The notes under the pieces were generated by a model, which did no database searches, was not told the DNA's origin, and saw nothing but the letters and a program-made list of their open reading frames with translations. From Pseudoips prasinana (taxonomy: Eukaryota; Arthropoda; Insecta; Lepidoptera; Nolidae), in contig OX621245.1 of assembly GCA_951640165.1 (NCBI GenBank), positions 16,422,330-16,486,329 on the forward strand: a stretch of DNA of 64,000 bases. The letters run 5' to 3'. This document shows, in pieces, positions 1 through 9,500 of the stretch. Each line of letters starts with the position of its first letter. Position 1 is the stretch's first letter. The translations under genes were made by a program, and so were the position numbers.

Positions 1-660
1 TATCTCACAAACAAAACAATAAAATTGTATCTACTTACTTAAATCACACAATACAAATATTTACCAAAACAAAACACACTTGTGTACACTTCGTTGACTG
101 TGCTCACAGTTAATACACTCGTTAACGGTTAAACCACAATAGTGTTTAGAACAACTCTAAACAAAACGAACGACTCGAAATATAGACTGATCACGTCAAT
201 AGTAGCCGGACTACCCACATTTTGTGTTAATTTTACGGATGTAAAATTACTTTCGATAATTTCTAAACTAATCACGATAGTATCGAACGTACGATATAGA
301 TTTTATTGTGCCTTGGAAGACATTCAGGTTCACACTTACATGAGCTTATACTGCTAACACTCAAGGAACGTAAACGGAAATCGTCCAGTTTTTAACAAAC
401 AAACACACCTAGGTGATCGGTTATTCACTTGAGAGCGCGACTATGATTGCGATCGCAACCGCAGTGTACAGGTAGGGCGTCGGGGGCTACTGCCACGTGC
501 TATATTAGACGCACTTTTTTCTGACTCACGCTACTAATCACAATCCTCTAGCACTCAATTACACGAGATACGCAGCGGCGTTGGAATTTCACAACACCAT
601 AACACACAATATACAACGTGGTTGATTTGTCTTAAGAAAATCACAAATGGAAGTAACACG
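1..660. other. No gene seen; left edge of window
   Basis: The first 660 bases are rich in A and C on the + strand, with scattered AACAC/ACACA motifs. I see no convincing coding frame, tRNA or transposon end. The stretch could be promoter or 5' UTR of a gene leaving the window to the left on the minus strand, but nothing in the sequence proves it. Confidence 0.3.
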
Positions 661-750
661 ATGTTAGATCTTATTAAATTTGGATGGCAACAAGCAGCAC
701 TTGGGTTCTTTATACCAATTCTGATTTTAGGAATTAAAAGGATTTATTAA
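661..750 (+). CDS. Possible 29-residue membrane micropeptide
   Basis: An ATG opens a 29-codon frame ending in TAA. The peptide is mostly one hydrophobic segment (roughly residues 11-25, with AALGFFIPILILGI) between a short N-terminus and a basic KRIY tail, which is the layout of a single-pass membrane peptide. The frame stays open for some distance upstream of the ATG, so it could also be the end of a longer exon. An AATAAA-like run follows the stop directly. I recognise no family, and ORFs this short arise by chance. Confidence 0.18.
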   Translation: MLDLIKFGWQQAALGFFIPILILGIKRIY

Positions 751-870
751 TAAAAAAGAGGTTTATTCACACTTCAGAATAAAGAGTTCCTAAAAGTACC
801 TTACTTCCCAGCTAACTGCCACCCCCCACTGTATGTATATATTGCAACTTATCCGGACACGATTATATTT

Positions 871-1212
871 ATGAATCAAAACCAGGCAGACTATTTCAGA
901 GAGAACTCAAAGATGGTAGATTTTGACGCAATGTACACAGAACCCATATATTTCAATCAAGTTACAAATGGAACGCCAAACTTTCAGACTGAGAATCAGC
1001 AGATTTTTGATGAGAATCCAGTGATGTCTGAAAATAGTACAGAGATGGCTGAAAAAAAGAAACTTAAATATCCATTTATTGAGGAAACCTGTGGAAACAA
1101 ATGCAAGAGACAGTGTGATTTTTTTAAATTAGAGGAACGAAAATTAATATGGAACAATTACTGGGCCATGAATAACGAAAACCGCAGAAGCTTTTTAAAT
1201 AAGTGCACATAA
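871..1212 (+). CDS. Hypothetical 113-residue protein with Cys-rich C-terminal motif
   Basis: This intronless ORF starts at an ATG and ends in TAA. Its first 65 residues are polar (Asn, Gln and Glu rich). The C-terminal 45 residues carry CGNKCKRQC followed by an ER..IW..YW..N...RR.FL pattern. I recall similar motifs near the N-terminus of uncharacterised, often transposon-associated, proteins of insects, but cannot name a family. Such proteins normally continue well past this point, so the copy may be truncated. The translation after the stop at 1210-1212 breaks up quickly. No intron signals or clear poly(A) site define a transcript. The best guess is a truncated transposon-borne or domesticated gene fragment. 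Confidence 0.4.
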   Translation: MNQNQADYFRENSKMVDFDAMYTEPIYFNQVTNGTPNFQTENQQIFDENPVMSENSTEMAEKKKLKYPFIEETCGNKCKRQCDFFKLEERKLIWNNYWAMNNENRRSFLNKCT

Positions 1213-2686
1213 ATTTAAGCTATAAAGAAACACAAAGTTGCGGAAAAAAATCCAAATCCTAAGTACGCTAAAAATTAAAGTCGGTTCTATTACCTAACTA
1301 AAATTAAAAGATGGTATTCTGTCCAAACTTGTGCCGCTCATGCCTTCAAATCGAAGACAATTTTGGATAAATTTACCGGTTTGTGACTCATCCGAAGATT
1401 TAGTTTCAGGGGTCAAATGATTACAGACTAATACGGTTTTGGGTTTCTTTTTTCACGTTTCATGAGTCTTTATTATATACTAAATTGTTCCTACTTTAAG
1501 ACATATATAAATAATTACTGCAAAAATCATGAGTATCATTTAAAATTCGTACTTACTTGCTTTATTAAATGGTCATGGTGGCGATAGGTGAACTTATTCA
1601 ACAATATTAAAATCCTAGTAACGGCACTCACTATGTTATGAAATTGATCAACAGGTTAACTCTAAATTAAAAAAAACAATTTAATCTTCAGTAAGTGCTA
1701 TAAAACGTGATCTATTATTTCTACGCAAAAATAGTTAAATTCTGTTTAAAGCCAAGGATATACCGCATCTTTTGATCTAAAAATCTTCTAGTCTCGGCGC
1801 GGCGAGATCTCAAGGTGACCTACTCGTTTTTTCGCTCTCCTGTAAAATTTGTCCCGACTCCCTTACTAGGTTTTGGAATTGCACAGCCGAGGGGATATTT
1901 TAAAACGGCGCTTTATTGAATCGCGTACTACATAATTAAGGACTAAAAATAATTTCCAAGTGTAGCAAGTCTGTAATTTAAAGTGCGAGCCACTATGGTA
2001 AAATATTCTATACCAGTATATTTAATTAAACTTGCAAAAATATATTGTTGGCGATTCTTTCACCACTAACTTAATTTAAACGATTAAAACTGCTCAATTA
2101 TACGAGTAGATACCGGGCATATAATTAAATGACAGGTTGCTTATTTTTACATAGTATTTCGCGCCAAAACTTAAACTAAAAATGACACAACTAAAATAGC
2201 CCTGTCCTCTTCATACGGACTATGTTAGAAAGAAATGCAATGATATTAAGATTAGTTTAGTTCGTAGGTATTCCATGGAATCGAAGCACAGAGAGGCATA
2301 GACGAAGTATTCTAAAATGTAGTACAATACTAGTTGTTCCCCACGGTTTTCCCCGCGTTGAACTCTATAAATTATAGCCTATGTGTTATTAGGATATAAT
2401 ATAAGCTATATTACTACAAAGTTTCTTAAAAATCCGTTCGGTAATTTATGCGTGTAAGCATCACAAAATTATACCTATACATCCATACTCACAAACTTTC
2501 GATTTATAATATTAATAGAATTTAGACCTAGAGAATAAGACTTCATTTTTAATATAATAAAAATAATTAACGGATTAAGGACAAGTTTCTCCTTATAACA
2601 GACCTTTTTGATAAATTTAATACTTATCTTAAAAATACAGTATGTTTTTTTATCACATCTGGCGAGTTCGAATAGGAGACCGTACC
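1213..2686. other. AT-rich stretch, no gene recognised
   Basis: Both strands are broken by stops. The only ORF of note (74 codons, minus, 2475-2699) is low-complexity and AT-rich and has no recognisable motif. No terminal repeats or tRNA-like boxes were found. Confidence 0.4.
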
Positions 2687-2839
2687 TATAGTGCCACAAA
2701 CTTATCTGGCCCGGTGTCCAAAAGTAGAACTAACGACGCCGGTTTGAAATGTCAATTGGCTGTTATTCCCTGACATTCCTGCCATTGATTGTTTGTTGCG
2801 CGTATTTATTTTTCTTTTTGTGGATTTTAATTGTGAAAA

Positions 2840-2977
2840 ATGCCTAAAGCTTTAAAAAGTGATGCTAGGAACGTTATATTACAAGTATTGAATTATATGA
2901 ATGAAGAAAAACACCTTCAGGCACCAATTATACCCTTCAATAAGTTGTATGAACGCGTAGCTGCTGCTACAGATTAG
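2840..2977 (+). pseudogene. Transposase N-terminal fragment
   Basis: A 45-residue frame starts MPKALKSDARN and continues through YMNEEKH and IIPFNKLYERVAAAT before a TAG. This resembles the helix-turn-helix start of lepidopteran Tc1/mariner-type (DDE) transposases, in which a PxIPxxKxxERxAAAT pattern precedes the DNA-recognition helix. The frame stops exactly where that helix should begin, so this is a remnant. The family link is from memory and unproven. Confidence 0.5.
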
Positions 2978-3132
2978 TGTTGTCAGCTTCTGAAAAATAT
3001 AAACTCCCCCTCGCACTTTAAATTTAAATACATATTTTAAAATATTCATTATTTATTTAATTTTTGCTATTTCCATTGTAGGTGTCGGGGAGTGAATTGT
3101 AAGAAAACTTGTGAAAGAAAAAGAGCAAGCAG

Positions 3133-3294
3133 ATGCCAAAATTTATAGCAGATCAGAATATTGGTAGATCGAATTCTGAAATGCCTACATTGATTGTAGA
3201 AGCTTTTGATAAAATAACAGTCAATGAATGGCAAAAGCATTGCAATCATGTAAAAAATATTGAAAATGAGTATCGAAAGGGGATGGATACTTAG
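3133..3294 (+). pseudogene. Transposase C-terminal fragment
   Basis: A 53-codon frame between an ATG and a TAG contains TLIVEAFDKITVNEWQKH, NHV and a short charged tail. The W....HV..IE..Y pattern fits the last helix of DDE transposases of the Tc1/mariner superfamily, just inside the right inverted repeat. It belongs with the N-terminal piece at 2840-2977. The catalytic Asp residues are not present in the intervening sequence. Confidence 0.45.
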
Positions 3295-3613
3295 ACGAGC
3301 CTTTTATCAATCAATTAGGTAGTGATAGTGAAAGTGAAAGACTTCTGAATTAAACAATTCCGGTGACATAATAATACCTGGAGTATCCCCGTTAGAGGAC
3401 ACTCGGCATACATTTTATGTAAATGATCATAATTATTGTATAAAAATATAAAGATTTGTAATGACAGTATTTGTTTGCTTTTTAGTGAAGTAATATTTAT
3501 GTTACAATGTGCATATTATTTTTACCCACTTTATTGCAAAAAAATGTTACTAGCAACACTAAATACGATAACAGCGACGCTGCCAGCGGGCCAGATAAGT
3601 TTGTGGCACTGTA

Positions 3614-4130
3614 GTCAATGATTAAAAAAAAATTGAATGTAGGTAAATACATGAAAATGTTAAAATTTCTTTTAGCAAAATTTCGCATCTATAATATTTA
3701 AAATACGTCTCCTTCGTGGGGCGTTATCGTTGAACGACCTGTATATTTACTACCTATATATATTTAGTTTCGGACCATTTTCATCAAACTTGTCTGAGAG
3801 ATAACGGCTGTAATCTCGCTAATTGGTGTGCAATAAAGCAAGTCTTATTCATCTCATTTTATCTTCAATCTTTAATGTCCTTGAATTAACTAGATGCTGA
3901 AATGACTCTTGAAAAGTTTATGAAAACGGATAAGATTATACTACTTAGTATCAATAGTCCAACGCGGCATCTTAGGTAATTCCACAAAATATTTCAATAT
4001 ACTTTTTAAAAAATGGTTCATAAGCGCACACGGTATCAACTATCATATACAATTTAAAAATGTAGAATACCACAGTTGTGAGTACCACACGTGTAAACTA
4101 TAATATATCCTATATAAATATATACTCGTA
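3614..4130. other. No gene seen
   Basis: AT-rich sequence with no long frame, inverted repeat or RNA-like structure that I can support. Confidence 0.4.
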
Positions 4131-4251
4131 CGCACGGCTACATATCAAGCTATACATTTTCAATATAAGCTGACCACTCATTGTATAGAAATCTTGTACA
4201 GCGCGAGATCAGCCTATACTGGAAATGTATGGCTTGATATGTAGCCGTGTG
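4131..4251. mobile_element. Short MITE flanked by TA
   Basis: Inverted ends of about 30 bp share CACGGCTACATATCAAGC (left arm near 4131-4159, right arm near 4223-4251) and are bordered by TA on each side. The 121-bp unit has no coding capacity. TA flanks suggest mobilisation by a Tc1/mariner-type transposase. Confidence 0.65.
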
Positions 4252-4261
4252 TACAAGATTA

Positions 4262-4425
4262 CTTGTAAAACACCAACAACGTCGCAGTACTAGATAGCTA
4301 ACATCATAAGCAACAACTATTATAACACGAGTTCGGACTTAACTCAATAGGTACATAAAAAAAATATTTTACCAGTATTTGTTGTACTCATCGTTACATT
4401 TGTAGGTCTATGTTTAACTCATACG
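4262..4425 (+). repeat. Interspersed repeat, shared with 12112-12280
   Basis: The block containing CAGTACTAGATAGCTAACAT and CATAAGCAACAAC recurs at about 12140-12170, with similar flanking sequence over about 160 bp. At the 12-kb site a second inverted piece is also present. I do not recognise the family. Confidence 0.55.
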
Positions 4426-4638
4426 ACACGCGGCCTCGCACGCGCTTCGGCTGCTAATAATAATAACACTTTATTCGCCAGATATTTATCTACTTGATTT
4501 TCCGACTTGGTGTAGGCAAATAATTTGGAACCTTGGGACCGTTGGCTTCTGGGGGAGGGAACGAGTAGGGTTCTTTTGCTCCGAGCGCCAGCGGTCCCGG
4601 GAAGGGTAACCTGCTATAGCTCAGGTAATACGCAACCT

Positions 4639-4702
4639 AATGTTTAGGTTTAATTGAGACCTGAATGCCTCCCCATTCAGGTCCCAATTAAACTTAAACA
4701 TT
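4639..4702. repeat. Hairpin-forming inverted repeat
   Basis: Two 28-bp arms (4639-4666 and 4675-4702) pair with two mismatches around a C-rich loop. No transposon ends were identified. The surrounding GC-rich block looks like part of an interspersed repeat. Confidence 0.6.
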
Positions 4703-4903
4703 CAGGCGGGGAACCAAGTCGCTGATAGCCAGAAAGTGACTGGTCCGCGAAGTTATGCACCTAGGCATTTTGGGCTACCACGAAAACGGTGAGTGGAGTG
4801 GTGCGCTCGCTACGCAGTCGGCCCAAGTTGCAGTCATCATGTCAAACGCCTACTGAGCGGCTTGGTAGGGTAACCTCTGCTCAAAGTAAATACACATACT
4901 TTA

Positions 4904-5475
4904 AAAAACCGGCCAAGTGCGAGTCGGACTCGCCCATGAAGGGTTCCGTAGGTTTGCGGTTTACGATTTATGACGTATTAAAAAAAAATACTTGCTAGAT
5001 CTCGTTCAAACCAATTTTCGTTGTTAGTTTGGATGGTAATGTACAGCATATATTTTTTTAAGATTTATCATTATCTTACTTTAGAAGTTACAGGGGGGGA
5101 GGACACTCATTTTACCACTTTGGAAGAGTCACTCGCGCAAACTGTTCAGTTTAGAAAAAAAATTATATAAGAAAACTTAATATCATTAAATAGGTACCTA
5201 TCCATAGAAAGCTCACATGTATGGGTACGATGAAAAAAAAAATTGAGTTTCAGTTCTATGTATAGGGACCCCCCAAAATTATTGTTCTTTTTCTATTTTT
5301 GTGTAAAAATCTTAATGCGGTTCACCGACTACATCTAGGTACTTACCAAGTTTCAACAGTGCAGCTCTTGTAGTTTCGGAAAAAAGTGGCTGTGGCATAC
5401 GGACGGACAGACAGACAGACATGACGAATGTATAAGGGTTCCGTTTTTTGCCATTTGGCTACGGAACCCTAAAAT
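4904..5475 (+). repeat. Interspersed repeat with GGTTCCGT ends, copy 1
   Basis: The unit opens with GGCCAAGTGCGAGTCGGACT and GAAGGGTTCCGTA. It closes with a GGACGGACAGACAGACAGAC tract, AAGGGTTCCGTT and TACGGAACCCTAAAA. Related copies lie at 43912-44488 (nested in a hAT element) and 54656-54978. The AGGGTTCCGT and ACGGAACCCT ends are inverted with respect to each other. It is non-coding and is a very common repeat type in moth and butterfly genomes. The 69-codon frame over its start is incidental. Confidence 0.7.
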
Positions 5476-6502
5476 TGGATGACCAGCTGTAATACTTAAG
5501 TTTGCTAATAATATTTTACACGGAAATTCTCAGCGCCAACCATTTCATATAAAGACATTGTTCAACTGAAAAAGTTGGCAAATTTGTCTCCCCCGAGGCA
5601 CACATTATCTCTGCTCATATTGCGTTATAAATTGGTGTGATTTAACCGAAGCTGCTGTGACTATTAAGGATAGGACACCTTGGTTATATTCTTCACTAAC
5701 TTTACCCGAGACCTCTACGGCGTGAAAAATAATATAGCCTACGTCTGTTTCTGATCATCCCCCTTTTTATTGTATTTTTTTTTAGTATCCGTCTCCTGCT
5801 GTAAACCTTTCTCTATGCAAAATTTTATCGCTAATTCGCAGACCTATTTGGGCGTCGTAGCCGACCAAACAAATACTTTCGGATATACTAAACCAGGTTA
5901 GAGTGATGTTGGGACTATCGAGGCGCTGTAATGCGTCCTGAATGTTTGCGGAGGCCTATACAGATGGATTCCATGCAATCATCCGCAAGAGAGTCGCATC
6001 AATACTGCACAGAACACCCAATAGTCACAATAGCATTCTGAAAATATTTTCTGAGATGTATGACAACCCGATACTAAGCCACTGGGTGGCTAAAGTAATA
6101 GGTGCTGCTTGATTTAATTTAAGATTATTCATATTTACTAACATAGGATATAAGACCACTAACGAACAAAATATGGCTTGATTTATGTCTGAATTAAGTG
6201 TTTTATTATTATTATAAGTAGTTATTCTAGATGGATAGGATGAGTATGAAATAAAAAATAGAAATGTCGGGGAAGATTATGTAGGTACAAGTAACAAACT
6301 GTATACAAGATTAACTTCTTAAATAAAGTGGTAGAAATAGGTAATGTTGTTGCAAACGATAAGAATTCTCTGTATAATGTAATAAAACAATGTTTATGAT
6401 ATTGAAAGAAAATGAAAATCAAGGCGGAACAACAACACTTTTCACGTATTTTATATGCTTAATAATAAAAAAAACTCTGAGTAAAATCTTTTAAAACTGA
6501 AG
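5476..6502. other. Upstream region of the secreted-protein gene
   Basis: No coding frame or repeat end is recognised in this kilobase. The last 80 bases before the ATG at 6503 are AT-rich, with a TTTTATATGC element near 6450 that could act as a weak TATA box. Transcription start and promoter cannot be fixed from the sequence. Confidence 0.3.
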
Positions 6503-6550
6503 ATGTCGTTGCCTCACCATAACAACCGAATAACATTGTTTTTATTAACA
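6503..6550 (+). CDS. Exon 1 of secreted-protein gene
   Basis: ATG plus 15 codons, ending in TTTTTATTAACA directly before a GTAAGA donor, phase 0. It encodes the n-region and first half of the signal-peptide hydrophobic core. Confidence 0.62.
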
Positions 6551-9500
6551 GTAAGAAATCACACATCTATTTCAATTTAATTGTCATTCATATTGTTATT
6601 TTTATGCTCGTGTCAACCTTTGTTAGTGGTTACCATCAGTCTTAAGCCAACCAGAAGAATTTCGATATAGCTGTTATCTAATGACTACAGTCGGAACCGA
6701 CAGCGATAGCCCTCTGAATCAAGAGGCTCAGAAATTAAACCACTTTCTTTCTTGCTTCTTCTATAAATTGGTGACTCGTATAAGTGCTTTATCTCGCATA
6801 TCGTTAACGGCGTACTGAAAGCCACACTGGTTATAAGCACTTCTCTTCATCATCATCATCATCATATCAGCCGAAAGACGTCCACTGCTGGACAAAGGCC
6901 TCCCCCAAAGATCTCCACAATTGCCGGTCTTGCGCTATCCGCATCCAGCGATTTCCAGCGACCCGCACAAGATCATCGGTCCATCTTGTAGGGGGCCTGC
7001 TCACGCTGCACTTCTCTTATTTTAAGTTAATTTGATCTTAATTTTCAGATCGTAGTTTCGTGTATAATTACTACAAGTGCCGACTCTCAACCCAGGACGA
7101 GTAAGTTCATCTTATGTAAAATTGTTTGGTACTCACTTAAATGAATAATATTTTATATTTATTTATATTTTTAGTTGGTATCAATCTCGGATTTGATGTA
7201 AATCAAGCAAGCGATGGATCCCATTCAATACTTATTAGAGATTTCCATGGTACCTACCTTAGCATTTTCCTCTGAATACATGTTTGTGCATAATACAAAG
7301 TGAGTAGTTACGTAATGGAATCGTGCGTTACTCTGCGGAAATCTATAACATTCAAAATAAGTAAAAGTTAATATGTACGTATACATATTTTATGCGGGCG
7401 CGAAGGCAGTGCATATTTCATTCCGGCTTGATTGAATTGACAATTTTTTTTGAATTTAATTAATTATATTATTTGTGTACAGTTTGATATATGTCAAACT
7501 GTACACAATCAAACATTTCGCATGCTGTTTATGAGTAAAATATATGAGACTAACCTAATAGTAAGACCACCACTGTACTCTATTTTTAAGTGAAATAAAT
7601 AAATGAATGAATAATATTTAATAACTAAATCTAGATAATGAATGATAAAAATATAAAAAAAATATATAATAGGTCTTTACCTATGAAATTGCCGTTTTGT
7701 ATGAAAAAATTTAAACGAATTTTTTTCATGAATTTTTTTATTTGTATTAATCGAAGTAATCACCCATGCAATCAATGCATCTTTGCCATCGCAGTGGCAG
7801 TTTATTGATGCCCTTCTTAAAGAAATCAGCTGGACGGGAGGCAACAAATTCTTCAAAGGCATTTTGTACTGCCTCTCGGGTATTGAATTTTTTTCCCGCC
7901 AAGAAGTTATCCAAATTCTGGAAAAAGTAGTAGTCTGTAGGCGCAAGGTCTGGTGAGTAGGGCGCATGACGGAGAGCTTCCAACCCCAGTTCTTGCAACT
8001 TGGAGACCGTCTGCTGTGCAGTATGAGGTCGCGCGTTGTCGTGCAGGAGCAGCGGAGACGAGCGATTGACCAATGCTGGTTGGAGATGCGCCAGCTTCTC
8101 CATCATTGTGCTCAGTTCTTCACAGTACACATCTGCAGTAATGCTCACCCCGTTTGGTAAGAAGCTGTGATGAATCACACCGGCGCTAGACCACCAAACA
8201 GTGACCATCACTTTTCTAGGGGTAAGTTTTCGTTTAGGGCATTGTTTAGGTGCTGAACCAGGATCCAACCAACTTGCTGAGCGCTTGCGGTTATCAAACA
8301 GAATCCATTTTTCATCGCAGGTAACAATGCGGTTCAAAATTCCTTAATTTGTGTGTCTGTTGAGCAGTGCAAGGCACGTCTCGACGCGTACTTCGCGCTG
8401 GCGATCATTGAGTTCGTGGGGCACCCATTTGTCAAGCTTTTTTACCTTGCCAATTTGACGCAAATGGACCAATATTATTTTGACGCTAACGTCGAAAGCT
8501 GCTGCTAATTCAGCCGTAGATTGTGTATCATCAGCTTCCACAACCGCCTTTAATTCGTCATTGTCGACCAAAGTCTTCGGACGACCGCGAGGTTCATTTT
8601 TCAGGTCGAAATTTCCAGAACGGAAGCGAGCAAACCAATAACAGGTGGTGCGTTGGTTTGTAGTGTTAGCTCCGTAAACGTCGTTGATGTTGCGTGCCGC
8701 TTGTGCCGCGTTGCTGCCACGACGGTACTCATATTCCATAATTACTCGAATTTTTAACGTATCCATGATGACGAAAAAGATTGAAATGCGATGAAAATGT
8801 AACACTAATCAATAAAGAAATGACTACTTTTGGAAAAAAGAATCCATGTTTTTAAAATAAAATTAATTTGAAATTAGAATTCTTAGCCAAACAAAAATTA
8901 TTTTGATTTGAAATGGCCAGTACTGCAGAACGGCAATTTCATAGGTAAAGACCTAATATAAGTAAAGAACAAAAATAATAATATATAATGTGGTTAGCTT
9001 ATATTTGAAACTAGCTAGGAAACTAAAAAATATAAAATAAAAAAATATTTAATAAATAAAATTAACAGCACATGTTAATTTTATTTCGAATATCCTTTTA
9101 AGGTTAAGAGTGGATGCATATACTTGCACAACAAAAACCGCCCTATACTGTTTACATAAATAATAAAATAATATCAAGCTTAAAGTGTATCCTCCGATGT
9201 AGTGTCGACGGTGTCGATGTCATGTGGAACAATCTCCAATCTCCTAGTCGAATTTCAGCCATGGCCAGTTTCAACAACACGAATGCATATGCAAACGCAG
9301 ATGCGCTCTCAAGCCTCACTCACGTGTTCCGATGGGACGAGCTAGCCAACACGGCTGAAGTGAAATCAAATGCAGGCCCAATGGCTTTATATGCTCTCCG
9401 ATACACGAGGGTGTAACACTACCCATATATGACTCCAAGCTGCTTCTGAGTATTTTTCTTGACAGAAAGGAAGCTCACTATTTTTTTTAACCACGGAGAT

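Larger units (their letters stand above)
2689..3611 (+). mobile_element. Degraded Tc1/mariner-superfamily DNA transposon, 923 bp
   Basis: The ends are inverted repeats: the left begins TAGTGCCACAAACTTATC and the right, read on the minus strand, begins CAGTGCCACAAACTTATC. They match over about 25 bp and are flanked by TA on both sides (2687-2688 and 3612-3613), the hallmark of IS630/Tc1/mariner integration. Inside are two decayed coding pieces (2840-2977 and 3133-3294) that look like the start and end of a transposase. The catalytic middle is missing, so this copy cannot move without help. Confidence 0.72.

Noticed and set aside
6691..6820. 45-codon ATG frame at about 6683 as an alternative first exon
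   Set aside because: It ends in a TGA without a donor, whereas the 6503-6550 exon gives a proper donor and completes the signal peptide in frame.
7677..8160. Other ORFs over the mariner (96 codons minus 7677-7967; 64 codons plus 7966-8160)
   Set aside because: They overlap the transposase in other frames or on the other strand and have no motif of their own.
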